A stretch of DNA of 64,000 nt, from positions 1,364,001-1,428,000 of the forward strand of contig NZ_CP022600.1 of the NCBI RefSeq assembly GCF_002952215.1, in the 5' to 3' direction. Of the stretch, positions 54,935-63,949 are shown one piece after another. The translations under genes and the position numbers were made by a program. The notes beneath the pieces were generated by a model. It was not told where the DNA came from and did no database searches. It was given only the letters and a program-made list of their open reading frames with translations. This DNA comes from Porphyrobacter sp. HT-58-2. Its GTDB lineage: Bacteria; Pseudomonadota; Alphaproteobacteria; Sphingomonadales; Sphingomonadaceae. Every line of letters starts with the position of its first letter. Position 1 is the stretch's first letter.

Positions 54935-57900
54935 TTAGAATTCCTTGGTGACGTTGACCGTAAACTGACGACCGAAGACGTCGTTACGGCTCGCCGGGAT
55001 ACAGAACCCGGCGCCGATCACCTGACAGCGACGGTCGAACAGGTTGCGCACCGCAACGTTGAAGCGGAAGTTGTCATCGGTCCGATAGAACATGTTCAGG
55101 TCGGCGGTGATGAAGTCTTCCAGCTTGTCGAACTGACGTGCGTCAGGCGTACGGTCAAACCGCGAGAGCAGCTGCTGACCGGTGTACTGGATCACCGAGC
55201 CGATGCCCCAGTTCTTGTTGGTGTAGTTCAGGGTGAACTGACCAGCCCAGGTCGGGTCGCCGACAACCGCGTCCGAACGGGCCGGAGCCACGCCGGTGAT
55301 GTCGGTGACACGGTTCAGCACGACCTGCAGGTTACCCGCCATCTGAAGGTTACCCTTGATGCCGATGCCGTCGAGCGAGGTGCTGTAGAGCAGCGCGCCC
55401 TGAATGCCTTCGAAGTCGATGGCATTGCCGTTCACGAAGCCGGTGCGCACGCCCGGGTTGTTGGCGTCGGCGATAACTTCACCCAGCGAATCGCGGCGGA
55501 TCAGCGAGCAGAACTGGTTGCCGTTGGCCGGATCAGCGGTGTTGAAGTTGTCGTTGTCGAAGCAGCCCGAGTTGATCTCGGCAGTCGTCAGCTGGGCAAT
55601 CGGCCCGCTGATGGCGATGTTGATGTAATCGACCGTCAGCGAGAGGTTGCGGATGAAGCGCGGACGCAGGATCACGCCCAGGCTGTAGCTGTCGGCCTGC
55701 TCGTTCTCGAGCGCCGGGTTACCGCCGATCACGATCGGAACCGAAGCCTGAGCTGCCAGCTGCGGACGCCCGATGTTCGGGAAGGCAGCGAGGAAGGCAG
55801 CGCAGTTACGCTGACGCGCTTCGGGGTTCGGACCACCGGTGACCACACCCGGGATACACAGATCGGGGATGAAGCCGAACGCGTTGGCCTGCGGCAGGAA
55901 CAGTTCGGTCAGCGCCGGAGCACGGAACGAACGGGTGAAGTTGCCGCGGAACTCGATATCCCGGATCGGCGCGATGCTACCACCGGCCGCCCACGAGAAG
56001 AACCCGCCGTTCACGGTGTTGTCGACGTAACGACCGCGACCGTAAACGATGGCCGATTCGATCAGCATGTCGTTTTCCGGCGTGATCAGCGGCACGAGGA
56101 CTTCGCCGAAGACTTCGTTCAGGGTGAACTGACCCGAAATCGGCGTGATCGCAGCACCGCGACCGCGGCCGAGCCGTTCGAATTCCGACGGCAGGAACGC
56201 ACCCTTTTCACGGCGGTATTCGTAACCGGCGTTCACGCTGACGTCATTGCCGTTCAGCTTGAACAGCGCGCCACCGAGGTTGGCGTTGAACACGATCTGT
56301 TCCATGTTCGTTTCGGTGACGTTGTCCGAAGTGACGTAGTCAAGCGCTTCGGGGCTGGCGAGCAGACCGAAGAAGTTGAACGGAACGCACTGCGAATCCG
56401 CGATCGGCGTGAAGCCCGACTGGACCGGGGTTCCGGTGAAGCCACCCGGAAGGTTGGCCGCACAGACGATCTGGCCCTGAGCGTTGGTGGCAACGTTGGT
56501 TGCGTTGGTGAAGTTCTGAACGTTGATGTCCTGACGGAAGTCGACAATGTTCGACTTGCCGTAGGTGAACGAGGTTTCCCAGTTCCAGTCGTTGTTGAAC
56601 AGCTTGAAATCACCACGAGCGCCCAGCACGCCGCGCATGAATTCGGTTTCCGAGAAACCGGTGAGGTCGGCAAAGCCAACGTTCGCGCGCGAGATGGTGA
56701 AGTTGGTCACGCCAGCGTTCTGCAACACGCCGCGGGCCTGATCGGTCAGGAACGGGTTGTTGATGTTGAACGTGAGCGCGCTGCTCGGCCCGCCGAACAG
56801 CGGGGTGTTGAAGGTCGGCTGCTGCACCAACTCGTCAGCGCGCGAATCGAAGTACTGCGCTTCAACGAAGACGTTGATCTTGTCGGTCACGTCATAGTTG
56901 GCGAACAGGTTGGCACCGAAACGACGCAGGTCCGAGGTCAGCTGGCCGAAGTCAGAGAACTGGAAGCCGTCGCCGCCGAAGCCGCGGATACCCTGAGCAG
57001 CGGTACCTGCGATGTTGAGCGGACGAGTCCCGACGTTGAAGGGAACCAGGTTGCCCTGCGCGTCGAACTGGAACGCGCCAGTGCCGCTCAGACCGTTGAT
57101 CGCACCGCCGGCGCTGGTAACGCCGAGCGGGCCGCCGAAGATCACGCCGTTGTTCGACAGCGCGAAAATGCGCGAGCCGAAGAACAGCACGTTGGCCGGG
57201 TTGCCATCGGCACCGCCAGTGTCAAGGCCGACACCCGGAGCCAGACGGTTCGGGATGTCGACAGTGTTCGGCTGGTTTTCGATTTCGTTCAGGAAGTCCT
57301 GACGCTGGGCGTTCAGGATACCGTCGGTGTAGGTGTAGAACGACGAGATCTGCAGGTGACCGCGGCCACCGGCGAACTGGGTCCCGTAGACACCTTCAAA
57401 GCGGTAGAAGTGGCCGTCGCCTTCCTCGTAGATACCCGAAGTCGCGTTGAGCGAGAGGCCTTCGTACTTGTCATCGAGGATGAAGTTGACGGTACCGGCG
57501 ATCGCGTCCGAACCATAGACCGGCGCACCGGCGGTCGAAGCGATGTCGACCGACTTCACCAGCGCGGTCGGGATGATGTTGACGTCAACCTGGTTACCCG
57601 GAGCGCCCGGGCCGAACAGCGACGGCGGGTTCGAGGTCACGACGCGGCGACCGTTGATCAGGGTCAGCGTACGGTTCGAGCCGAGGCCGAAGTTGTTGAT
57701 GAAGTTCACGCCCTGACCGAACGAGGCCTGGTCGCCGTTCGGCGTGACCGAGCCGCGGATCTGCGGGAGGGTGTTCAGCGCGTCAGCGACGTTGATGAAG
57801 TTACGCTGATCGATGAATTCACGGTCGATCGTGGTGGTCGGCTCGAACGGCTGCAGGTTCGGGTTGCGAATACGCGAACCGGTGACGACGATGGAGCGCG

Positions 57901-58045
57901 CTTCTTCAGCCGGTGCGTCGGTGGTGACGACGGCTTCTTCATCCGCGGCGTCCTGCGCGAGCGCCGGGTTCGTCAGCGTGAGGGCGACAACCCCGACGCT
58001 GGTAAACAGGCCGATACGACGATCAGCTTGGAAAAACCTTTTCAT
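54935..58045 (-). CDS. TonB-dependent receptor
   Basis: A 1036-residue outer-membrane receptor. Signal peptide with a Twin-Arg-like start (MKRFFQADRRIGLF) ends before Gln in PALAQ. The TonB box region is SIVVTGSRIR, followed by the plug (VADALNTLPQIRGS, then TLTLINGRRVV) and a large barrel ending VTKEF. ATG 58045 is chosen because the upstream in-frame residues do not fit. It has no transporter or enzyme neighbours in the same direction, so the ligand is open; receptors of this size and style in sphingomonads usually take up oligopeptides, sugars or plant-derived compounds. It shares a terminator with clpB. Confidence 0.9.
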   Translation of the reverse strand: MKRFFQADRRIGLFTSVGVVALTLTNPALAQDAADEEAVVTTDAPAEEARSIVVTGSRIRNPNLQPFEPTTTIDREFIDQRNFINVADALNTLPQIRGSVTPNGDQASFGQGVNFINNFGLGSNRTLTLINGRRVVTSNPPSLFGPGAPGNQVDVNIIPTALVKSVDIASTAGAPVYGSDAIAGTVNFILDDKYEGLSLNATSGIYEEGDGHFYRFEGVYGTQFAGGRGHLQISSFYTYTDGILNAQRQDFLNEIENQPNTVDIPNRLAPGVGLDTGGADGNPANVLFFGSRIFALSNNGVIFGGPLGVTSAGGAINGLSGTGAFQFDAQGNLVPFNVGTRPLNIAGTAAQGIRGFGGDGFQFSDFGQLTSDLRRFGANLFANYDVTDKINVFVEAQYFDSRADELVQQPTFNTPLFGGPSSALTFNINNPFLTDQARGVLQNAGVTNFTISRANVGFADLTGFSETEFMRGVLGARGDFKLFNNDWNWETSFTYGKSNIVDFRQDINVQNFTNATNVATNAQGQIVCAANLPGGFTGTPVQSGFTPIADSQCVPFNFFGLLASPEALDYVTSDNVTETNMEQIVFNANLGGALFKLNGNDVSVNAGYEYRREKGAFLPSEFERLGRGRGAAITPISGQFTLNEVFGEVLVPLITPENDMLIESAIVYGRGRYVDNTVNGGFFSWAAGGSIAPIRDIEFRGNFTRSFRAPALTELFLPQANAFGFIPDLCIPGVVTGGPNPEARQRNCAAFLAAFPNIGRPQLAAQASVPIVIGGNPALENEQADSYSLGVILRPRFIRNLSLTVDYINIAISGPIAQLTTAEINSGCFDNDNFNTADPANGNQFCSLIRRDSLGEVIADANNPGVRTGFVNGNAIDFEGIQGALLYSTSLDGIGIKGNLQMAGNLQVVLNRVTDITGVAPARSDAVVGDPTWAGQFTLNYTNKNWGIGSVIQYTGQQLLSRFDRTPDARQFDKLEDFITADLNMFYRTDDNFRFNVAVRNLFDRRCQVIGAGFCIPASRNDVFGRQFTVNVTKEF

Positions 58046-58458
58046 GCTTGAGAGTCCCTTGTTGAGAGCGGAGCACCCCGCTACCTTCCAATTAAAGGAC
58101 ATTCTCCCTCGGCGCGCAACGCTCCGGGGTGTTCCTGAACAGGAATTCAGAATTAAATTACCCAACGTTGCAGTTTTGCAACATTAGGTCTGAGGCGTTA
58201 CATCGCCCGTACAGCCGCCGCCCGGCATCCATGCCGCTGGCTTGTTGAGCGCCATGCAACTCTCAAGACGAACCAATCGCCACAAGGTTCCGCGACCGCG
58301 CCCGGTTTGGCAGCAAAAAGGAATGTCTGGGCGCGTCGGCCGGGACGGGAAATGCCATTTTTGACCGCTTGATTTGCACCGGGCGCTCCAATAGGCGCTT
58401 GGCCAGACGCAAGTGGCGAAGTGAAACTGATTGCCCGGCGCCAGCCAAGGAGAGAGAG
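58046..58458. other. Intergenic region between the TonB receptor and thiolase (413 bases)
   Basis: This divergent region must hold both promoters. Two clear palindromes are visible near its middle-left: TTCCTGAACAGGAA (58132-58145) and GTTGCAGTTTTGCAAC (58167-58182), in an A+T-rich patch about 90-140 bases upstream of the receptor. They may be operators. The second resembles the inverted repeat in the clpB promoter spacer. No gene is seen. Confidence 0.5.
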
Positions 58459-59631
58459 ATGAGCACAGCTTATATTGTCGAAGCCGTCCGCACCGCCGGT
58501 GGGCGGCGTGGCGGCCGTCTGGCCGGGGTTCACCCGGTCGATCTGCTGGCCAAGTCGCTGGATGCCGTGGTCGAGCGTTCGGGCATTGATCCCAAGGCGA
58601 TCGACGATGTGGTGACGGGCTGCGTGACGCAGGCGGGCGAGCAGGCGATGCAGGTTGGCCGCATGGGCGTGCTGGCGTCGAGGCTGCTGCCCCAGTCCAC
58701 CCCCGCCGTCACCATCGACCGCCAGTGCGGTTCCAGCCAGCAGGCGATCCAGTTTGCCGCGCAGGCGGTGATGAGCGGCGTGCAGGACGTGGTCATCGCC
58801 AGCGGCGTGGAAAGCATGAGCCGCGTGCCGATGGGCTCGAACGCGACTTTCCACATGAAGGAAGGTCTCGGCCATTACATGTCGCCCGAATTGCAGGCGA
58901 AGTATCCCGGCATCCAGTTCAGCCAGTTCATGGGTGCCGAGATGATCGTCAAGAAGCACGGCTTCACCAAGGACGATCTCGATCGCTTCGCGCTCTCCAG
59001 CCACGAACGCGCGATTGCCGCGACCAAGGCCGGCGCCTTCGAGCGCGAGATCGTGCCGGTGGAAGTCGAGACCCCCGAAGGCACCCAGATGCACACCGTC
59101 GATGAAGGCATCCGCTTCGATGCGACGCTGGAAGGCATCGCTGGCGTCAAGCTGCTGTCGCCCGATGGCGCGATCACCGCGGCTTCGGCCAGCCAGATCT
59201 GCGACGGTTCCTCGGCGGTGCTGGTGGTGAGCGAAGCGGCGCTGAAGGCCCACGGCCTCACGCCTCTTGCTCGCATCCACAACCTCACCGTGACCGCAGG
59301 CGATCCGGTGATCATGCTGGAAGAACCGCTGTTTGCCACTGACCGCGCGCTTGAGCGGGCGGGGATGAAAATGGCCGACATCGACCTTTACGAGGTCAAT
59401 GAAGCCTTCGCGTCGGTGCCGCTGGCATGGCTCAAGCACACCGGCGCTGATCCGGACAAGCTCAACGTCCATGGCGGCGCGATTGCGCTCGGCCACCCGC
59501 TCGGCGCGAGCGGCACCAAGTTGATGGCGACGCTGGTTCACGCGTTGAAGCGCCACGGCAAGAAGTATGGCCTGCAGACGATGTGCGAAGGCGGCGGCGT
59601 CGCCAACGTGACCATCATCGAGGCGCTTTAG
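58459..59631 (+). CDS. Acetyl-CoA C-acyltransferase (thiolase)
   Basis: A 390-residue thiolase. The nucleophilic Cys is in DRQCGSSQQA, the conserved segment NEAFASV contains the NEAF loop, His is in GGAIALGHPLGASGT, and the second Cys is in MCEGGGVAN. ATG 58459 has AAGGAGAGAGAG before it. It cleaves 3-ketoacyl-CoA to acetyl-CoA and a shortened acyl-CoA, or works backwards. The following SDR, similar to 3-hydroxyacyl-CoA dehydrogenase type 2, fits a shared beta-oxidation role, though the two are separated by a REP-like palindrome. Degradative and biosynthetic types cannot be separated with confidence from sequence alone. Confidence 0.92.
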   Translation: MSTAYIVEAVRTAGGRRGGRLAGVHPVDLLAKSLDAVVERSGIDPKAIDDVVTGCVTQAGEQAMQVGRMGVLASRLLPQSTPAVTIDRQCGSSQQAIQFAAQAVMSGVQDVVIASGVESMSRVPMGSNATFHMKEGLGHYMSPELQAKYPGIQFSQFMGAEMIVKKHGFTKDDLDRFALSSHERAIAATKAGAFEREIVPVEVETPEGTQMHTVDEGIRFDATLEGIAGVKLLSPDGAITAASASQICDGSSAVLVVSEAALKAHGLTPLARIHNLTVTAGDPVIMLEEPLFATDRALERAGMKMADIDLYEVNEAFASVPLAWLKHTGADPDKLNVHGGAIALGHPLGASGTKLMATLVHALKRHGKKYGLQTMCEGGGVANVTIIEAL

Positions 59632-59640
59632 ATTTTTACC

Positions 59641-59719
59641 GTCACCCCGGCGCAGGCCGGGGCCCAGAGCCGAAAGGCTCCACCCATCCGATCGAGATCC
59701 CGGCCTTCGCCGGGATGAC
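59641..59719. repeat. REP-like palindromic element
   Basis: Arms of 20 bases at 59641-59660 and 59700-59719 are inverted copies with two mismatches, each arm itself a small palindrome (CCCGG...CCGGG). It lies between the thiolase stop and the SDR gene. It has the form of dispersed intergenic palindromes in alphaproteobacteria. Confidence 0.75.
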
Positions 59720-59744
59720 GAATTTTGATTGAGAGGAAAATCCA

Positions 59745-60530
59745 ATGGAAGTTTCTGCCAATACCCCCGCCGTCGTCACCGGTGGTGCCTCGGGCCTCGG
59801 CGCGGCGACCGCCCGCGCTCTGGCAGCCAAGGGCGCCAAGGTCGCGATCTTCGACATGAACGAGGAAAAGGGCGAAGCCCTGGCGGCCGAAATCGGCGGC
59901 ATCTTCTGCAAGGTCAATGTGACCAGCGATGAAGACGTCGACGCCGGTTTCGCCAAGGCCCGTGCCGCCCACGGTCAGGAGCGCATCCTCGTCAACTGCG
60001 CCGGGATCGGCAACGCGATCAAGACCGCCAGCCGGAGCAAGGAAGACGGCTCGATCAAGCACTTCCCCATCTCGGCCTTCGATTTCGTCATTCAGGTGAA
60101 CCTGATCGGCACCTTCCGCTGCATCGCCAAGTCGGCTGCGGGCATGATGACCCTCGACCCGATCGACGAATTCGGCGAGCGCGGCGCGATCGTCAATACC
60201 GCGAGCGTAGCCGGTGAAGATGGCCAGATCGGGCAGGCGGCCTATTCCGCTTCGAAGGCCGGTGTGATCGGCATGACGCTCCCCATTGCGCGCGACCTCA
60301 TGAACGAGGGCATCCGCGTCAACACCATCCTGCCGGGCATCTTCGACACCCCGCTGCTCGCCGCCGCGCCGCAGAACGTGCGCGATGCGCTGGCCGCGAG
60401 CGTGCCGTTCCCCAAGCGCCTTGGCATCCCGACCGAATATGCCAAGCTCGCCATGACCATGATCGAAACCGGCTATTTCAACGGCGAGGACGTGCGTCTC
60501 GACGGCGCGATTAGGATGGCCCCGCGCTAA
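59745..60530 (+). CDS. SDR family oxidoreductase, 3-hydroxyacyl-CoA dehydrogenase type 2-like
   Basis: A 261-residue short-chain dehydrogenase. The cofactor loop TGGASGLG, NCAG-type segment (VNCAGIG), Ser in NTASVAG and catalytic YSASK are all present. The overall pattern (IKHFPISAFDFVIQVNLIGTF, LPGIFDTPL) matches the HSD17B10-type 3-hydroxyacyl-CoA dehydrogenases, which oxidise 3-hydroxyacyl-CoA with NAD+. It follows the thiolase and ends before a strong terminator. A role in beta-oxidation is likely; branched-chain or steroid substrates are possible. Confidence 0.88.
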   Translation: MEVSANTPAVVTGGASGLGAATARALAAKGAKVAIFDMNEEKGEALAAEIGGIFCKVNVTSDEDVDAGFAKARAAHGQERILVNCAGIGNAIKTASRSKEDGSIKHFPISAFDFVIQVNLIGTFRCIAKSAAGMMTLDPIDEFGERGAIVNTASVAGEDGQIGQAAYSASKAGVIGMTLPIARDLMNEGIRVNTILPGIFDTPLLAAAPQNVRDALAASVPFPKRLGIPTEYAKLAMTMIETGYFNGEDVRLDGAIRMAPR

Positions 60531-60569
60531 ACCTTTCGGGCGGTCAGGCGAGGCTGCCCGGATGATGAA

Positions 60570-60603
60570 GCCGCCCGCGCGTATCCCGCGCGGGCGGCTT
60601 TTG
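60570..60603 (+). terminator. Rho-independent terminator after the SDR gene
   Basis: A perfect 12-base GC stem (60570-60581 with 60587-60598, loop of five) followed by TTTTG. It lies between the SDR gene and the convergent Sel1-repeat gene. Confidence 0.85.
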
Positions 60604-60615
60604 TTTGAGAGGCTC

Positions 60616-61881
60616 CTAGATCGGACGCATCCAGTTGTAGAGGAAGCGAGGTATCTGCACACCCGACTGCGCGATCCCGCTTTCGGTCGCTTCGTGATAC
60701 ATTTTGCGCACACCTGCACTGGCGTCCTTGTCGAGGGTGCCGTCGGCTTCCAGCTCCTGCACCGAGCCGAGCATGTCGCTGATCAGGCCCCGGATCGGAT
60801 TATAGCCGCTTTGCACGGTCGAAGCCGGAGCTGCTTCCGCCACCTTGCCCGCGATCAGTGCCTTGACCGGAGCTTCCATCCCCGGCGTGCGGCTGACACG
60901 GGCGAGGCGCATCAGGGTTCCCTTACGGTCGCTCTCGTCCCACGTGAGAGCGGGCGGTGGATCGTCGAGCAATGCGAGCAAGGGACCGCGCCAGCCCTTG
61001 GCAACGGTCGAAAGCACAACCCCCTCAGCCTCCCACGGATGGGCGGCGCCCGCGCGATAAATCTTCACCGCCTTGAATTCGGGGTAAGTCAGTTCGACCA
61101 GCAGATCGCGTTCCTGATCGTCGATCCGGCCATCGGCTAGCAGATAATCACGCACCGCCGCGACATCGGCCTGGAGCAGCACCGAACTATCCCGATTGGC
61201 CGCCCGCCGCCCTTTTAAGAATTGCAGCAGCCCAGGTTCCGCAGGGACGGTGCGATCGACCTTGCCATATGCGCGGACATGTTTCTCGCCCTCGCTGCCG
61301 ACGGGCGGTCTGCCCTGTGTGATAGCAAGATAATCGCACGCTTTCTGCACCTTCAGATCGCAGGCGCGCTTGTGATAGTCTCTTGTGAGCTGGAAGTCGG
61401 CTTTGGGATTGGCCTCTCGCCCGAGAATTTCACCAGCCTTCAGGCAGGCATTGGGAATGCTGTAGGTATCGCACGCCTTGCGATAGGCGGCTGTTGCCCC
61501 GTCCCAATCCTGCGCCTCTTTTGGGGCGGCGAAAAGGCCGAGCGGCGTTTGCGCATCGCCCAGCTTGAGGCAGCCTTCGCCATGGCCAAGGTCGCACGCC
61601 CGGCTGTAGGCCGCCCTCGACTTCATCGCGCCATCGACAGATCCGAAGAACGATCCGACATTGTAGCTCGCGCCGAGCGCCATGCACGAAGGCACATAGC
61701 CCTTGTTGCAGGCGGCATCCCACAGCTTGCGGGCCTCGTCGCGGTTGCTATCGGACATGGCACTGGCCCGCTTGTGCATCGCCTCGGGGCTCTCCTGCCG
61801 CTGACCCCACGCGGGAGCGGCGCCGCCCCCCGCCAGCGCCAGCGCCGCCGCCAGCAGCCCTGCCATCAGGGCGCGCATCAT
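60616..61881 (-). CDS. Secreted Sel1-like repeat protein
   Basis: A 421-residue exported protein with signal peptide (MMRALMAGLLAAALALAGG...). Residues about 30-190 hold several Sel1-like (TPR-type) repeats, each with a paired Cys (NKGYVPSCMALGASY, DLGHGEGCLKLGD, IPNACLKAGE, DLKVQKACDYLA), like the disulfide-stapled repeats of Helicobacter Hcp proteins. The C-terminal half (about 200-421) is a separate helical domain I do not recognise. The start overlaps the stop of the preceding small exported protein (ATGA), so they are coupled and may work together in the periplasm. Such repeats usually bind proteins. Confidence 0.8.
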   Translation of the reverse strand: MMRALMAGLLAAALALAGGGAAPAWGQRQESPEAMHKRASAMSDSNRDEARKLWDAACNKGYVPSCMALGASYNVGSFFGSVDGAMKSRAAYSRACDLGHGEGCLKLGDAQTPLGLFAAPKEAQDWDGATAAYRKACDTYSIPNACLKAGEILGREANPKADFQLTRDYHKRACDLKVQKACDYLAITQGRPPVGSEGEKHVRAYGKVDRTVPAEPGLLQFLKGRRAANRDSSVLLQADVAAVRDYLLADGRIDDQERDLLVELTYPEFKAVKIYRAGAAHPWEAEGVVLSTVAKGWRGPLLALLDDPPPALTWDESDRKGTLMRLARVSRTPGMEAPVKALIAGKVAEAAPASTVQSGYNPIRGLISDMLGSVQELEADGTLDKDASAGVRKMYHEATESGIAQSGVQIPRFLYNWMRPI

Positions 61882-62384
61882 TCGGCACCTTTGCCCATGG
61901 CCGGAAGCGCGCGGGTTGCGACAAAGCCGCGGCAATCAACCCCGCCATTGGCTTGCGGCTTGCCTTCGAAGGCCATCAAACCGTCATCGCGCGGGGCGAA
62001 GCGCCCTTCCAGCCGCGCCCAGCCATAGCCCTTGGGCTCGACGATCCATTCGGCCGGCATGAGCCGCACCGTTCCGTCCTTGGCGATGGTGCCGCGCATC
62101 GAGAAACTGCCCGCGACCTTGCCGAGCCGTTGCCAGGTCTGGCTGACGATCGGAAAGAAGGCGAGCCGGGCGCTGATCCGATAGGGATAATTGGCCATGT
62201 CGTGCGGCTCCACCCCGGTCACTTCAAGCATAGCGCCGTGCTCGCCATCGGGGCAGATATAGCTGCCGCCGTAGACCCCGGTCAGCCCTTTGGGATCGGC
62301 GGGCATCTGCGCTTGCGCGGCGCTAGCGGGCAGCATGGCCAGCAGCGCCGCTGCGGTGATGGTGGCCCTATTGCTTGCGATCAT
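61878..62384 (-). CDS. Secreted hypothetical protein, coupled to the Sel1-repeat gene
   Basis: A 168-residue exported protein: signal peptide MIASNRATITAAALLAMLPASAAQA, then a domain with two Cys (YICPDGEHG and VDCRGFVATR) at opposite ends that may pair. The sequence looks beta-rich. I recognise no named family. It is the first gene of a two-gene unit with the Sel1-repeat protein, overlapping it by ATGA. The 214 bases between it and the divergent enoyl-CoA hydratase should hold both promoters; no clear operator was seen. Confidence 0.75.
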   Translation of the reverse strand: MIASNRATITAAALLAMLPASAAQAQMPADPKGLTGVYGGSYICPDGEHGAMLEVTGVEPHDMANYPYRISARLAFFPIVSQTWQRLGKVAGSFSMRGTIAKDGTVRLMPAEWIVEPKGYGWARLEGRFAPRDDGLMAFEGKPQANGGVDCRGFVATRALPAMGKGAE

Positions 62385-62598
62385 GTCGAAATGTCCCCCT
62401 TTGCTGCGGATGGGCTGGCACCCTTCCAGCCCCGCGCAAACATAAACCCCGATCGCGCGCCAATGCCATCACCTGTTTGGGGGGTGGCGGCCTAGCCATG
62501 ATGACATGGCCGACCCCGCTGAGCGCCACTCGCATTTGCGGGGCTTTTCTTTTGCGCGCGCGGTGGCATCACATGCCGCAATTCAGGAGAGAGCCTCG

Positions 62599-63471
62599 AT
62601 GAGCCAATACAGCCAGATTATCCTCGACAAGCGCGAGGGCATCGCCACCATTACCTTGAACCGTCCCGACAAGATGAACGCCTATACCCGCACCATGGGG
62701 CAGGAGATCATGGCGGCGATGGACGATATCGACGCGGATGACGCCGTGCGCGCCGTCATATTTACCGGCAGCGGCGAGCGTGCGTTCTGCGCAGGCGCTG
62801 ACCTTACGCCCGAAGGGGGCGGGCAGGTGTTTTCCGATCCCACCGAGGTATCCGACCTGTCCGACCCCAAGGTACGCGACGGCGGGGGGCTGCTGACGCT
62901 GCGCCTGTTCGAGAGCAAGAAGCCGCTCATCAGCGCCTGCAACGGCGTAGCGGTGGGCGTCGGCGCGACGATGCAACTGGCGATGGACATCCGCCTCGCC
63001 AGCACCACGGCGCGTTATGGCTTCGTCTTCGCCCGGCGCGGGATCGTGCCGGAGGCAGCATCGAGCTGGTTCCTGCCCCGGATCGTCGGCATCAGCCAGG
63101 CTCTGGAGTGGTGTTACACGGGCCGGATCTTCGATGCCGAGGAGGCGCGGGCAGGGGGGCTGGTGCGTTCGGTCCATACGCCTGAGGATCTGCTCCACGC
63201 CGCCAAGTCGCTCGCCAGCGAGATCGCCGAGAACACTTCCGCCATCTCGGTCGCCATGACGCGGGCAATGATGTGGCGGCTGGCGAGCGCCGATCACCCG
63301 ATGGAAGCGCACAAGATCGATTCCAGAGCGATCTATCGCCTAAGCAGGGGTGCTGACGCGAAGGAAGGGATCGCCAGCTTCCTCGAAAAGCGCCGCGCCA
63401 TGTATCCCGGCAAGGTCAGCGCCGACATGCCGGATTTCTACCCCTGGTGGGACGCGCGCCGCTATGAGTGA
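62599..63471 (+). CDS. Enoyl-CoA hydratase/isomerase family protein
   Basis: A 290-residue crotonase-fold protein. The oxyanion-hole segments are FCAGADL and NGVAVGVGATMQLAMDIRLA. In the hydratase active site the two Glu are usually in the GxxEL and E-AxxxG segments; here the first region lacks an obvious Glu while GIVPEAASSW provides one, the pattern of many isomerase-like or broad members. ATG 62599 follows AGGAGAG. It overlaps the MarR regulator by eight bases, which suggests that this pair is self-controlled. Substrate unknown. Confidence 0.88.
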   Translation: MSQYSQIILDKREGIATITLNRPDKMNAYTRTMGQEIMAAMDDIDADDAVRAVIFTGSGERAFCAGADLTPEGGGQVFSDPTEVSDLSDPKVRDGGGLLTLRLFESKKPLISACNGVAVGVGATMQLAMDIRLASTTARYGFVFARRGIVPEAASSWFLPRIVGISQALEWCYTGRIFDAEEARAGGLVRSVHTPEDLLHAAKSLASEIAENTSAISVAMTRAMMWRLASADHPMEAHKIDSRAIYRLSRGADAKEGIASFLEKRRAMYPGKVSADMPDFYPWWDARRYE

Positions 63472-63949
63472 GGAAGGCGGCGAGCTGGCCGGGTTTCTGC
63501 CCTACCAGCTCTCGGTCACGTCGAACGCGGTCAGCGGATTGATTGCGGAGCGTTACCGCAAGCGGTTCGGGCTCAAGATCCCCGAATGGCGGATCATGGC
63601 CGTACTGGGCGACGGAGCCAGCGCGGGCGGGTTGACCCAGCGCGCGCTCACCGCAGCGACGGTGATGGACAAGGTCGCGGTCAACCGTGCCGTCAAGGTG
63701 CTGGAGGAACGCGGGTTGATCGCCCGCGTGCCCAACCCCGGCGATGGCCGTTCGCACCTGCTGGCCCTGACGGGCGAGGGGCGGGCGATCCATGCCGAGG
63801 TGATGCCGCTCGCCCGCGCGACCGAACGCGATCTGTTGAGCGGTCTGGCCCTTGGAGAGGAGGCCCTGTTGCGCGGACTGCTGGCAAGGGTGCGCAGCCG
63901 CGCGATGCAACTGGCGGACGACAACGAAATGGGGCCGGAGAAGGTCTGA
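63464..63949 (+). CDS. MarR family transcriptional regulator
   Basis: A 161-residue MarR-type regulator with the winged helix (LTQRALTAATVMDKVAVNRAVKVLEERGLIARV) and wing (NPGDGRSHLLALTGEG) followed by the dimerising helix. The frame is open further upstream, but ATG 63464 overlaps the enoyl-CoA hydratase end by eight bases and gives the normal start. It probably represses its own operon and responds to an acyl-CoA or aromatic acid; this is inferred from its partner gene. The last 51 bases of the window after its stop hold no gene. Confidence 0.9.
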   Translation: MSEEGGELAGFLPYQLSVTSNAVSGLIAERYRKRFGLKIPEWRIMAVLGDGASAGGLTQRALTAATVMDKVAVNRAVKVLEERGLIARVPNPGDGRSHLLALTGEGRAIHAEVMPLARATERDLLSGLALGEEALLRGLLARVRSRAMQLADDNEMGPEKV

